A stretch of 64,000 bases of DNA from Shewanella putrefaciens (GCF_016406325.1 NZ_CP066370.1:2728001-2792000); one strand, 5' to 3'; shown: positions 28,346-37,693, numbered from the stretch's first letter. Notes: generated from the letters alone by a model not told the origin. Translations and numbers: made by a program.

Positions 28346-31300
28346 ATGCCTAACATTCTCTTGAAAATCGTCTTGCTCGCTATTTTATGCTTGTACACAT
28401 TAAAAGACGTAAATGCATCTCTCTTTTCTGATAAGTCACCAATAGTTCTACAATCGCAATCTTTCGGCGTTCCGCAAGGGCTTTCACAGAGTACAGTTAC
28501 CTCTATCGTTCAAGACAAAGATGGTTATATTTGGATTGGCACACTTAACGGACTAAATCGTTTTGATGGTAAAGAATTTAGACATTTTTATGCTGATGAT
28601 AGTGCTTCTGGTTTACCAAGCTCATTCATTCGAAGCCTACTTATCACAAATGAAAATGAACTCTTAATCGGCACTGACAAAGGACTTGTCTTATATAATA
28701 AAAATGATGAGTCGTTTAACACTCTCGATATCAAGAGCGAATATCTGGATGGTGAGATATGGAGTTTATCCAACAATGACTTTAATAATGAAATTCTAGT
28801 TGGGATAAATAAAGGCATAGTCAGCCTTGACTTAAAGAATAACAATATTAGAAATGATTATATAGGGAAAGATTATCTTGAAGTAAAGAAAAGTTTAAAT
28901 GTTGACAATGAAATATTTATAAAAAGTTATGATGGTAAATTATTCGAAATTAAAAATAACAATAAAAAAATGTTAATGACAGACGTTTTGGATATAGGGA
29001 GTTACGAAGGAAATCTTTTTATTTCGACAAATAATGGCTTATATAAATACAGAAAAGGAAATTTAAAAAAATCATCCTCTATAATCTATGACTTCCTAAG
29101 TGAAACAGAAGGAGAATTATACGGAATAAATAAAAATAAAATTTACAACATAAAAAGAAACATTCTTATCGGTCAAATATCAAATAGAAAAGAAAAAATA
29201 GAGCAAACCTATTTTATTGCATACCAAAATTCTTTAATTATCGGACTAAATAATCAAGGTTTTGAACTAATAAAGAAATCAAATAACCTAGTGTATCATA
29301 CAGATCTACTGGATGAAAATGTTTGGCATATCAGTCTTAGTTTTGATGGAAACATATTAATATCCTCAGATAGTCCACTGTTACATTATTATGACAAAAA
29401 TCTTAATCTTAAAAAAAGCTATGACAGCAACGTATATGGCTATAAGAATTCTGTTATGACAAAAGAAGGTGTTTTTATTGGCAGTTCAAATGGAGTTAAA
29501 TTAATAAATAACTTAGATGTAGAAGAAAATATAACATCTGAAAAAGTCACTACTTTAAATAAAATAAACTCGAATAATATCATTGCTGGCACTTCAGATG
29601 GGAAAGTTTTTTTCATAGAAGACCGTGAGATCTATCACATATTAAGTCTGGAAAAGGAAGATCCTATTTTTGAGGTATTATATATTTCAAAGGACAATAT
29701 TTTTATAGCAAGCCAAAATGGTATGTACCATTATAAAAATGGTAAATTGAATAAAATCCATAACGAATTAACGTATAGTATCAAAGAGTTTAATAACAAC
29801 ATTTTATTTGGAACTTCATCATCACTGTTCAAGTATGATACTGAAACAAAAACATTAAGCAAGTTATTCTCGAATAACAAGGGGATATACTCAATATTAA
29901 TTCTAGAGAATACGATCTTTGCATCTTCACAAGGTCAAATTATTTTAATCCATGACAACTCCACTTATATTTTATCCACTTCAAATGGAAGTCAATATGA
30001 ATACAACACTCCCAGCGGAGGTGTAATTGATGAGAATCATTTACTATTTGGCGGCATCAACGGATTAAGTATTATATCAAAAAGCAATGTACTAGACTAC
30101 ATTGAAAAACTTCCAGCACCTCGATCTGAACTATCTGAATTGCGCGTATTCAATTCAATAACAAGCAATAACTCAGGATACTTTATTGGTTCATTAAACA
30201 CTGCGGAGAATATTACACTTAAATACTCAGACTATCCATTTTCAATCTCATTCAATTCTCCCACATCAGAATCATTATCCACTTCTTATTATTATAAAAT
30301 GGATGGATTATCTGATGAATGGATAGCATCAAATAACATTAATTCTGCAACCTACACTAACCTATCACCTGGAAAGTATATTTTTAAAGTATATGCAATT
30401 GATTTATTAACTCAAAAAAAAGGTCCCGTTAAAAGTATTGACATAATCATAACACCCCCATGGTGGTTATCAACTGAAGCTAAGTCACTTTATTTTATAC
30501 TTTTAGTGGTATCTCTTTTAATTGTCACAAAGACTATTTTACGCAGAAGAGAAACTCAGCGACAAATAGCTCTAAGTGAAGAAAGATTAAAACTATCCCT
30601 ATGGGGTAGTGGTGATGAAATGTGGGACTGGGATATAGAAACGGGCAATATTTTTCGCTCAAATATTTGGGGTTCCCTTGAATTCCCTCGCGATGGTCAT
30701 CGTTCAGGTAAAAACAACGAGGAAAGTAATATTCACCCAATGGATCAGGAGCGTGTTAGGGAAGCACTTAATAAACACTTTTATGGAGAAACAGATCATT
30801 TTGAGGCAGCTTACAGAGTAAAAGGTAAAGATGAAAACTGGGTCTGGATTTTAGATAGAGCTAAAATTGTAGAACGAGATGATAAAGATAATGCCCTACG
30901 TATGACGGGAACCATTAAAAATATTAGTCAATTTAAACAAAAAGAAGAGCAATTACGACTTTTTGAAAAAGCCATTGAAAATATTTCAGAAGGCATGTTT
31001 ATTCTCGACAGTGAATACCGTTTTGTTGAAGTCAATGAAGCGTGCTGTAAGATTTCATTACGTAACCGAACTGATTTTATTGGCAACTTGCTCACATTTG
31101 ATTTATATCCTGAAAACTTTTCCTCTCAAATAAGAACCATGCTCAAACAACAAGGTCGTTGGGCAAATGAAGTCGAAGCAGTTAGAGGGGATAATCGTCA
31201 CTTTCATATGGAACTCACTATCGATGCTATTTATGATGAATTGGGCGAACTATCCCATTATGTTGGGGTTTTTTCAGATATTTCTCGACGTAAACAGCAG

Positions 31301-32623
31301 GAAGAAGAACTTAGAAAATTAACCAATAATGATCTACTGACTGGACTCCCCAATAGATCGAATCTACAGGTCACGTTAAGTAACTTAGTGAATAAGGAGA
31401 TTGCCCATTCTTTGATGGTACTTGATCTTGATAACTTTAAGCGTATCAATGACTCATTGGGCCACCAAGTGGGGGATCAATTGCTAAAACTTGTTTCTAT
31501 TAGAGTAAAATCTATTCTTCCTAAGAATACGAGTATTTATCGCTTAGGTGGCGATGAGTTTGCAATCGTACTGGATAAAGGTTCTGATATTAGTGCCAGT
31601 GCTGCAATTGCAGGACGAGTAATTGAAGCATTCAAAATGTCCTTTAACATAAATGAAGAACAACTCGTTTTAGGATTAAGTATTGGAATCGTTTTATACC
31701 CTGAAGATGAACAGAACGAGCAGGCCTTGCTCAGAAAAGCTGATATTGCTATGTACCATGCAAAATCGGCAGGAGGAAATTGCTACCAATTCTACTCTGA
31801 ATCGCTCAATCAGCATGCCATTAAACAGTTGGAAATAGAAAATCTTATTCGTGAAGGGCTGAAAGAAGATCTATTTGAAGTCTATTACCAACCTAAAATT
31901 GATCTAAAACGAGGTCGTGTTGCTGGCATGGAAGCTTTAGTGAGGTTAAATCATCCTGTGCAAGGTTTAATTCCTCCTAAGGAATTTATTCCCCTCGCAG
32001 AAGAAAGTGGTTTAATTGTTGAGATTGGTGAAATAGTTTTACGTAAAGCCTGTTTTGCTGCACAGAAATGGCGTGAACAGGGGTTATTTAACGGTAGAGT
32101 CGCTGTCAATTTATCGTCGCGTCAATTTGCACTGCCCGATATCCAGCAACGAATAGAGTCAATTTTAAGACTAACCAAACTCCCCGCTTGTCATCTTGAG
32201 TTAGAAATTACTGAAGGTACCGTCATTAAACAGCCAGAGGCAGCGATTATCGTCATGCAGCAATTGGCTAAAATGGGCGTTAGTTTAGCACTAGATGATT
32301 TCGGCACAGGATACTCATCCCTTTCATACTTAAAACGCTTTCCTATTCATACCTTAAAAATTGACAAAGCCTTTGTTGATGATATTGATAAATCTGATCG
32401 CGATCTCAAAATGGTCGATTCTATTATCACCATCGCCCATAATATGGGGCTTTCTGTGGTTGGTGAAGGCGTCGAACAAACTGCACAATTAAATATTTTG
32501 CGAGCATTGAATTGTGAAGAAATCCAAGGTTATATTTTTAGCAAAGCGATAAAGGAATCCGAGTTTACTCTACTTCTTCAAGCGGACATGGTTAAGGAAA
32601 CCACAAAAAACAACATTATCTGA
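28346..32623 (+). CDS. Two-component-propeller / PAS / GGDEF-EAL sensor (c-di-GMP turnover)
   Basis: Membrane sensor of about 1425 aa. The start at 28346 gives an immediate signal peptide (MPNILLKIVLLAILCLYTLKDVNA). An ATG at 28313 is also possible; neither has a good ribosome site. A periplasmic two-component-type beta propeller covers about 30-620 (GLSQSTVTSIVQDKDGYIWIGTLNGLNRFDG). A Y_Y_Y domain lies at about 635-705, one membrane span at about 713-731, then two PAS/PAC modules. GGDEF is intact near residue 1070 (YRLGGDEFAIVL) with no RxxD inhibitory site five residues before it. EAL is intact near 1195 (GMEALVRLNHP) and retains LDDFGTGYSSLSYLKRF. Both cyclase and phosphodiesterase activity are possible. 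The propeller part is strikingly A+T-rich compared with the catalytic part. Confidence 0.9.
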   Translation: MPNILLKIVLLAILCLYTLKDVNASLFSDKSPIVLQSQSFGVPQGLSQSTVTSIVQDKDGYIWIGTLNGLNRFDGKEFRHFYADDSASGLPSSFIRSLLITNENELLIGTDKGLVLYNKNDESFNTLDIKSEYLDGEIWSLSNNDFNNEILVGINKGIVSLDLKNNNIRNDYIGKDYLEVKKSLNVDNEIFIKSYDGKLFEIKNNNKKMLMTDVLDIGSYEGNLFISTNNGLYKYRKGNLKKSSSIIYDFLSETEGELYGINKNKIYNIKRNILIGQISNRKEKIEQTYFIAYQNSLIIGLNNQGFELIKKSNNLVYHTDLLDENVWHISLSFDGNILISSDSPLLHYYDKNLNLKKSYDSNVYGYKNSVMTKEGVFIGSSNGVKLINNLDVEENITSEKVTTLNKINSNNIIAGTSDGKVFFIEDREIYHILSLEKEDPIFEVLYISKDNIFIASQNGMYHYKNGKLNKIHNELTYSIKEFNNNILFGTSSSLFKYDTETKTLSKLFSNNKGIYSILILENTIFASSQGQIILIHDNSTYILSTSNGSQYEYNTPSGGVIDENHLLFGGINGLSIISKSNVLDYIEKLPAPRSELSELRVFNSITSNNSGYFIGSLNTAENITLKYSDYPFSISFNSPTSESLSTSYYYKMDGLSDEWIASNNINSATYTNLSPGKYIFKVYAIDLLTQKKGPVKSIDIIITPPWWLSTEAKSLYFILLVVSLLIVTKTILRRRETQRQIALSEERLKLSLWGSGDEMWDWDIETGNIFRSNIWGSLEFPRDGHRSGKNNEESNIHPMDQERVREALNKHFYGETDHFEAAYRVKGKDENWVWILDRAKIVERDDKDNALRMTGTIKNISQFKQKEEQLRLFEKAIENISEGMFILDSEYRFVEVNEACCKISLRNRTDFIGNLLTFDLYPENFSSQIRTMLKQQGRWANEVEAVRGDNRHFHMELTIDAIYDELGELSHYVGVFSDISRRKQQEEELRKLTNNDLLTGLPNRSNLQVTLSNLVNKEIAHSLMVLDLDNFKRINDSLGHQVGDQLLKLVSIRVKSILPKNTSIYRLGGDEFAIVLDKGSDISASAAIAGRVIEAFKMSFNINEEQLVLGLSIGIVLYPEDEQNEQALLRKADIAMYHAKSAGGNCYQFYSESLNQHAIKQLEIENLIREGLKEDLFEVYYQPKIDLKRGRVAGMEALVRLNHPVQGLIPPKEFIPLAEESGLIVEIGEIVLRKACFAAQKWREQGLFNGRVAVNLSSRQFALPDIQQRIESILRLTKLPACHLELEITEGTVIKQPEAAIIVMQQLAKMGVSLALDDFGTGYSSLSYLKRFPIHTLKIDKAFVDDIDKSDRDLKMVDSIITIAHNMGLSVVGEGVEQTAQLNILRALNCEEIQGYIFSKAIKESEFTLLLQADMVKETTKNNII

Positions 32624-32658
32624 TCGTTTTAATATCATAAATGCAAGTTTGACAACAT

Positions 32659-32674
32659 TGGCACGGCAGATGCA
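32659..32674 (+). promoter_or_regulatory. Probable sigma-54 (RpoN) -24/-12 promoter
   Basis: tggcacggcagatgca matches the RpoN consensus TGGCACG-N4-TTGCW at all but one fixed position. The invariant GG and GC dinucleotides have the required spacing. Transcription would start near 32686, about 47 bases before the ATG of the repeat-protein gene. It needs an enhancer-binding activator, whose site would fall in or near the end of the sensor gene. Confidence 0.65.
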
Positions 32675-32732
32675 ACAGCATAAACAGTGTCAATAATAAA
32701 TCAATATCAACTTGCCCTGAGAGAATATTAGA

Positions 32733-33431
32733 ATGATTAAAGAAATCCTGACTGTCGTTACTTTGCTATCTTCAATTGGTTATGCTGCAAACTTTGCTCT
32801 TGAAGGTTCTCCAAACGTTAAATTCAAGCCATTGGAAGTTGCTGGCTCTCCAAACGTTAAATTCAAACCATTAGAAGTTGCTGGCTCTCCAAACGTTAAA
32901 TTCAAACCATTAGAAGTTGCTGGCTCTCCAAACGTTAAATTCAAGCCATTGGAAGTTGCTGGCTCTCCAAACGTTAAATTCAAGCCATTGGAAGTTGCTG
33001 GCTCTCCAAACGTTAAATTCAAGTCATTAGAAGTTGCTGGAGCTCCAAACGTTAAATTCAAACCATTAGAAGTTGCTGGCTCTCCAAACGTTAAATTCAA
33101 GCCATTGGAAGTTGCTGGCTCTCCAAACGTTAAATTCAAGCCATTGGAAGTTGCTGGCTCTCCAAACGTTAAATTCAAGCCATTAGAAGTTGCTGGCTCT
33201 CCAAACGTTAAATTCAAGCCATTAGAAGTTGCTGGCTCTCCAAACGTTAAATTCAAGCCATTAGAAGTTGCTGGCTCTCCAAACGTTAAATTCAAGCCAT
33301 TAGAAGTTGCTGGCTCTCCAAACGTTAAATTCAAGCCATTAGAAGTTGCTGGCTCTCCAAACGTTAAATTCAAGCCATTAGAAGTTGCAGGTTCTCCAAA
33401 CGTTAAATTCAAATCGTTTGAACTGGTATAA
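32733..33431 (+). CDS. Secreted protein of sixteen 13-residue repeats, unknown function
   Basis: Not a recognised family. The 232-aa product opens with a Sec-type signal peptide (MIKEILTVVTLLSSIGYAA), probably cleaved after GYA or YAA. The mature part is four or five residues (NFALE) and then sixteen tandem copies of GSPNVKFKPLEVA. Variants are repeat 6 (S for P), repeat 7 (A for S) and the last copy (GSPNVKFKSFELV). Val/Phe and Leu/Val alternate with polar residues between Pro and Gly turns. This would suit short beta strands, as in a beta-solenoid, or a linear precursor cut into identical peptides. A weak ribosome site (gagaat) precedes the ATG. A 38-aa peptide gene follows 24 bp after the stop. 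Function is unknown. Confidence 0.8.
   Translation: MIKEILTVVTLLSSIGYAANFALEGSPNVKFKPLEVAGSPNVKFKPLEVAGSPNVKFKPLEVAGSPNVKFKPLEVAGSPNVKFKPLEVAGSPNVKFKSLEVAGAPNVKFKPLEVAGSPNVKFKPLEVAGSPNVKFKPLEVAGSPNVKFKPLEVAGSPNVKFKPLEVAGSPNVKFKPLEVAGSPNVKFKPLEVAGSPNVKFKPLEVAGSPNVKFKPLEVAGSPNVKFKSFELV
32805..33428 (+). repeat. Sixteen tandem 39-bp repeats
   Basis: Sixteen head-to-tail 39-bp units with no spacer, all in frame. Most differences are synonymous (aag/aaa, ttg/tta). Copies 10-14 are identical and copy 15 differs by one base, so this block is the youngest. The 39-bp length keeps any open frame open, which is why the reverse strand also lacks stops here. Confidence 0.97.
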
Positions 33432-33455
33432 CATATATTTGTTAAGGAGATAACT

Positions 33456-33572
33456 ATGCTAAATTCAATCAAAAAAGCACTCGGTTTATCCAAGCCTGTG
33501 CGTAAAAAAGTCAAGTTGCCTGAAGGCTTGAATCGTCTTGAAGTGATTTCTGCAAAAGGTTGGTGGAACTAA
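33456..33572 (+). CDS. 38-residue basic peptide downstream of the repeat protein
   Basis: Short ORF with a strong ribosome site (aaggag, 6 bases before the ATG). It encodes 38 residues: MLNSIKKALGLSKPVRKK, then VKLPEGLNRLEVISAKGWWN. No signal peptide or membrane span is visible. The N-terminal half is basic and could form an amphipathic helix. The second half has a VKL...LEV pattern that faintly echoes VKFKPLEV of the neighbouring repeats, and the chain ends in GWWN. It lies 24 bp after the repeat-protein stop and before a terminator, so the two are probably co-transcribed. It could be a partner, an immunity or anchor peptide, or a precursor peptide; none of these is shown. It is not a known family to me. 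Confidence 0.65.
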   Translation: MLNSIKKALGLSKPVRKKVKLPEGLNRLEVISAKGWWN

Positions 33573-33645
33573 TTTAAGTTCTGTACCGATGAATCTCACT
33601 CATGCACAGTGATAGTTAATTAAGCTAGCGCAGCTTAGAAACAAT

Positions 33646-33671
33646 AAAGGGAGCAAAAGCTCCCTTTAGTT
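33646..33671 (+). terminator. Terminator of the repeat-protein operon
   Basis: Perfect arms aaagggagc (33646-33654) and gctcccttt (33659-33667) with loop aaaa, followed by agtttt. It lies 74 bases after the 38-aa ORF. A second small hairpin, taagct/agctta, lies at 33621-33637. Confidence 0.75.
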
Positions 33672-33727
33672 TTAAGTGAATTTAAAAAAGTGTTAAAAAC
33701 ATAAGTATTGCATAACCAATTGATTTG

Positions 33728-33928
33728 TTAGCTATTAAATATCCCTTCCTCACTGCAACGGATTTTCCTCAACGCTAAATGGCTGTGTGTCATAAAGAGT
33801 GGATAGGCCAGCGGCCCAAGCATTAAACCCAGCAACACCCATAGCTTAACTGAAAGACCCACAGTAAAAGCCGCTAAACCGAAGTATAAAGCCGAGAATA
33901 AGGCTATAAAGATAATCAGAAAAACCAC
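33728..33928 (-). CDS. Small two-helix membrane protein, unknown function
   Basis: A 66-residue protein starting at GTG (33928), with gaggtga about 5 bases before it, which supports it as a gene. Two hydrophobic segments are seen at about 2-24 (VFLIIFIALFSALYFGLAAFTVG) and 28-46 (LWVLLGLMLGPLAYPLFMT), followed by a short basic/cysteine-containing tail (LRKIRCSEEGIFNS). No motif identifies a function. It is on the opposite strand to the repeat-peptide operon and converges with it, so it is probably independent of that locus. Confidence 0.55.
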   Translation of the reverse strand: MVFLIIFIALFSALYFGLAAFTVGLSVKLWVLLGLMLGPLAYPLFMTHSHLALRKIRCSEEGIFNS

Positions 33929-34256
33929 AAATCACCTCAAAATGCTAACAGTACAATTTAAATTTCCATCGAAACAATCGTGCTTCTTGAGAGCCTCATT
34001 CATTAGCGCGCATTTTTAAGACCGCTTTTTTTAAAGGTTAGATAATATTTTCTGCCTCCCATAAAGCGAGTAATACCCATTGCGGACATCTCAACTATGA
34101 GCAACACATTTTCCGTTTAAGGAAGCGGATAATACAAGATCTATCGTAAAAATGTGAACATTTTTTAGGCAACAACTATCCTCAAGGCAATAAAAAAGCG
34201 GCAATCAATTGCCGCTTTTTTATACAACAAAGTGCACTATAAACATTTATCCATTG
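33929..34256. other. Gene-free stretch before fadJ
   Basis: No ORF with a convincing start was found. It holds the fadJ terminator (34192-34221), the upstream region of the small membrane protein at 33928, and a short palindrome aatgtgaacatt near 34152 of unclear meaning. Nothing else could be supported. Confidence 0.5.
34192..34221 (-). terminator. fadJ rho-independent terminator
   Basis: Perfect 13-bp arms aaaaaagcggcaa / ttgccgctttttt with loop tcaa. The T-run on both strands means it can act in either direction. It lies 36 bases past the fadJ stop. Confidence 0.88.
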
Positions 34257-36377
34257 TTAGAAAAAGCTAACATTCTCTCTAGCCATGGTTTTTAAGCGCT
34301 CACAAGGTTCGAATCTGTTACCGAATTGACTTTGATAACTTTCAAGGATCTTCACTAAGTTCGCGGCGCCTAAAGTGTCAATATAATGGAATGGACCACC
34401 GAGAAATGGCGGGAAGCCAATACCGAAAATAGCGCCAATATCACCGTCTCTTGGCGATGCAATAATACCATCATCTAAACAACGCACCGCTTCATTGAGC
34501 ATTTGTACAACACAACGCTCAGCAAGTGCTTTTGCGTCTTTATTGGTGCCAGGCTTAATGCCTAATACGCCATACACAGTTTCATCGACAGCTTTAGTTT
34601 TCTTGCTCGATGCGCCGTATTGATAAAAGCCTTTGCCATTTTTACGGCCTTTACGATCGTCACCTAAAAGCTTGTCAAATGCGGCTGGCGCTTTAAAACG
34701 TTCACCCAATTCTTTCTCAAGGATCGGTGAAATTTTTGCGCCCACGTCGATACCCACTTCGTCGAGCAAAGTAATTGGTCCCACAGGGAAGCCAAATTTC
34801 ACTAAAGCTTTATCCAAATGCTCAACACTTTGGCCTTCGAGTAGTAATTGCGCGGCCTCATTCATGTAGAGTGCCAGAATACGGTTCACGTAGAAACCCG
34901 CGCCATCCTGTACCACTATCGGTGTTTTACCTTGCTTACGGGCAAATGCGACAGTAGTCGCAATGGTTTCTGGCGACGTTTTAGCATGGGCAATCACTTC
35001 CACCAGCGGCATTTTTTCCACTGGCGAGAAATAATGTAGACCAATTACATTCTCAGGACGCGTCGACGCCTCGGCGATTTGGCTAATAGGCAAAGATGAG
35101 GTGTTTGACGCAAAAATAGTGTGCTCACCACACTCACGCTCAATGTCTTTCACCATTTGATGCTTAAGCGCTAAGTCTTCAAATACCGCTTCCACTACGA
35201 TGTCGGCATCTTTAACGCCTTTATACTCAGTGGTTGTAGTCATCAGCGCCATTAAGTTGTCACGGGCAGCAGGCGTCATATGGCGGCGCTTTACCCCTTT
35301 ATCTAACAACTTATAGGCATAAGATAAGGCATTGCTTAAACCCTTTTCGCTGATGTCTTTTACCCGAACAGGGATTTTAGCCTTAGTGGTGGTCACAGAG
35401 GCGATACCGCCGCCCATTAAACCGCCGCCTAAGATCACCGCTTTATTCACTTTGCGCGGTGTTGCACCCTCTGCGCCAGTTTCTTTCTTCATTTCAGTGG
35501 TGGCGAAAAAAATACTGCGCAGCGCTTCAGATTCTTTTGATACCACTAATTCGGCAAAATGACTCGCTTCGACTTCTAACCCTTTTTGCATCCCCTTCGC
35601 AATCCCTTGACGCACGCAGTCAATAATCTTGGCTGGTGCTGGATAATTACCTTGGGTTTTCTTTTCGACTTGTTTAGTCGCTTGATCGAAAATAATGTTA
35701 CGGCCAAAGCTCGTGCCTTCAAGCACTTGATTAACGAGTGACTTTTTAATAGGTTTCGGTGCACGTTTACCAGCAAGCGCCATCTCAACGGCGGTTTGCA
35801 GCAAAATGGTCTGCGGTACAACATCATTCACTAAGCCCATTTTCAAGGCTTGTTTAGGACGGATTTGTTTACCGGTGAGCATCATATCTAAGGCAGTGGT
35901 AATGCCGACTAAACGAGGCAAACGTTGCGTCCCACCGCCGCCAGGCAATAGGCCAAGTTGAACTTCCGGTACGCCGAGCATGGTTTTACCATCGTCGCTA
36001 CATACCCTTTGATGACAGGCTAAGGCTAACTCTAAGCCACCACCTAAACAGGCACCATGGATTGCCGCAACCACAGGAATTTTTAATGCTTCTAACTCAT
36101 TAAAAACCACATGCCCTTGCTGGGATAAGGCTTTGGCATCGCCCACCGTTTTACAGGCATCGAGCATGGAAATATCCGCGCCCGCAACGAAAGAGTCTTT
36201 TTTGCCAGAGATCAGCACGAGTCCACGAATATGAGGATCGCTTTTAATCTCAGCAAGGATCTCACTGATTTCAGGGCCAAACTGTGCTTTTAGGGTGTTC
36301 ATGGTTTCGCCAGGAACATCCATAGTCAAAATGGCAATGCCGTCGTCGCGGCGGGTCAAATTAAAGGTCTTTTCCAT
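34257..36377 (-). CDS. fadJ: Fatty-acid oxidation complex alpha subunit FadJ
   Basis: Multifunctional beta-oxidation enzyme with enoyl-CoA hydratase and 3-hydroxyacyl-CoA dehydrogenase activities. Length is 706 aa, as for FadJ. The hydratase/isomerase domain fills about 1-190, with [20 protein letters not shown] and [19 protein letters not shown] giving the oxyanion hole and Glu region. [22 protein letters not shown] carries the second catalytic Glu. The dehydrogenase NAD motif [17 protein letters not shown] is near residue 310, and [20 protein letters not shown] holds the catalytic His near 445. It starts 5 bp after fadI and forms the fadIJ operon. Confidence 0.96.
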   Translation of the reverse strand: MEKTFNLTRRDDGIAILTMDVPGETMNTLKAQFGPEISEILAEIKSDPHIRGLVLISGKKDSFVAGADISMLDACKTVGDAKALSQQGHVVFNELEALKIPVVAAIHGACLGGGLELALACHQRVCSDDGKTMLGVPEVQLGLLPGGGGTQRLPRLVGITTALDMMLTGKQIRPKQALKMGLVNDVVPQTILLQTAVEMALAGKRAPKPIKKSLVNQVLEGTSFGRNIIFDQATKQVEKKTQGNYPAPAKIIDCVRQGIAKGMQKGLEVEASHFAELVVSKESEALRSIFFATTEMKKETGAEGATPRKVNKAVILGGGLMGGGIASVTTTKAKIPVRVKDISEKGLSNALSYAYKLLDKGVKRRHMTPAARDNLMALMTTTTEYKGVKDADIVVEAVFEDLALKHQMVKDIERECGEHTIFASNTSSLPISQIAEASTRPENVIGLHYFSPVEKMPLVEVIAHAKTSPETIATTVAFARKQGKTPIVVQDGAGFYVNRILALYMNEAAQLLLEGQSVEHLDKALVKFGFPVGPITLLDEVGIDVGAKISPILEKELGERFKAPAAFDKLLGDDRKGRKNGKGFYQYGASSKKTKAVDETVYGVLGIKPGTNKDAKALAERCVVQMLNEAVRCLDDGIIASPRDGDIGAIFGIGFPPFLGGPFHYIDTLGAANLVKILESYQSQFGNRFEPCERLKTMARENVSFF

Positions 36378-36382
36378 GCCAA

Positions 36383-37693
36383 TTACTCCACTTCCACTAT
36401 CATAGCCACGCCCAAACCACCGGCCGCACAGGCCGTCGTTAAGCCAGTTCCACCACCACGGCGCTTAAGCTCACGACACACTTGGGTTATTAAACGGGTT
36501 CCCGTTGCCGCAAAAGGATGACCATAAGCGAGCGAGCCACCGAGCACGTTAAACTTACTCATGTCGATTTCGCCAATCGCGCGGTTGCGGCCGAGTTTTT
36601 CTTCGGCAAATTTTTTCGAAGCAAACATCTGCATGTTCGCTAATGTCTGCGCAGCAAAGGCTTCGTGCATTTCAATCAGGGTAAGATCTTCTAATTCCAT
36701 TCCAGCACGTTTTAACGCCAGTGGCGTCGCGTAGGATGGCCCCATCAGCATATCTTGCCACACATCAATGGCGCTAAAGGCGTAGCTCTTAATATAACCA
36801 ATCGGTTGATAACCTAAGGCTTTAGCTCGACCTTCGCTCATCAGAATAATCGCAGACGCACCGTCCGTCAGTGGCGTACTATTGGCCGCCGTCACAGTAC
36901 CATGTTGTTTGTCGAATGCAGGGCGCAACTTAGCATATGACTCCAATACCGAGTTTTCGCGGATATTGTTATCACGATCGATAAACTGCTTATACGGCGG
37001 TATATGCGCGACCATCACTTCGTCACGCAAATGGCCAGAAGCCCAAGTTTCACTCGCTAAGGTGTGTGAACGGTGCGCTAAGGCATCTTGATCGGCACGG
37101 CTAATATTGTAGGTTTTTGCCATCTGCTCGGCGGTTTGTCCCATAGACAAGCCCGTTGAGTACTCTGCCACTGCAGGCGGCACAGGTAATAAATCCTTTA
37201 AACCTAAACGGCGGAAAATTTGTAACTTTTGCCCAAAACTACGGGCTTTATTCAAATCGACTAACGCATGAGCTAATTTTTTCGACACACCGATAGGCAA
37301 TACAGAGGAAGAGTCGGCGCCGCCCGCAATACCGATGTCGATATTGCCCGTCATAATAGATTCGGCCACGTTGACAGTAGATTGGAAGCTAGTCGCACAG
37401 GCGCGAGTGACACTATAGGCATCGGTCGACACATTCATGCCAGTACCGAGCACGATTTCCCGGGCTATATTCGGTGCAGCCGGCATTTGCACGACTTGTC
37501 CATAGACTAATTGCTCAATCAGCTTAGGATCGAGTTCAGAGCGCGCCAATAATTCATTGACCACCATTTTGCCCATATCTAATGCCGATACACCGTGGAA
37601 TGCCGTGGCTTGTTTCGCAAATGGCGTTCTTAAACCCGCTACAATGGCGATACGTTCACCCTTGGCGTTCGTAACCTGTTGTCTATCACTCAT
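36383..37693 (-). CDS. fadI: 3-ketoacyl-CoA thiolase FadI
   Basis: Thiolase that cleaves 3-ketoacyl-CoA in the last beta-oxidation step, as the beta subunit of the FadIJ complex. Length is 436 aa, matching FadI rather than the shorter FadA (about 387). The nucleophilic Cys is in [18 protein letters not shown] near residue 98. The His/Cys pair lies in [20 protein letters not shown] and [22 protein letters not shown] at the C-terminus. The ATG follows gggtga. FadR- and PsrA-like sites lie 98-165 bp upstream, between fadI and the divergent MoxR gene. Confidence 0.96.
   Translation of the reverse strand: MSDRQQVTNAKGERIAIVAGLRTPFAKQATAFHGVSALDMGKMVVNELLARSELDPKLIEQLVYGQVVQMPAAPNIAREIVLGTGMNVSTDAYSVTRACATSFQSTVNVAESIMTGNIDIGIAGGADSSSVLPIGVSKKLAHALVDLNKARSFGQKLQIFRRLGLKDLLPVPPAVAEYSTGLSMGQTAEQMAKTYNISRADQDALAHRSHTLASETWASGHLRDEVMVAHIPPYKQFIDRDNNIRENSVLESYAKLRPAFDKQHGTVTAANSTPLTDGASAIILMSEGRAKALGYQPIGYIKSYAFSAIDVWQDMLMGPSYATPLALKRAGMELEDLTLIEMHEAFAAQTLANMQMFASKKFAEEKLGRNRAIGEIDMSKFNVLGGSLAYGHPFAATGTRLITQVCRELKRRGGGTGLTTACAAGGLGVAMIVEVE

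Noticed and set aside
32805..33428. Possible CRISPR array
   Set aside because: The units are directly adjacent with no unique spacers and encode in-frame protein repeats. There are no cas genes in the window.
32780..33514. Minus-strand ORF of 244 residues opposite the repeat protein
   Set aside because: It exists because a stop-free 39-bp unit keeps every open frame open. It has no signal peptide or ribosome site, and it starts inside the 38-aa peptide gene.
34149..34166. Short palindrome aaaaatgtgaacattttt in the gap before fadJ
   Set aside because: It is A+T-rich and short, matches no operator I can name, and is likely by chance.
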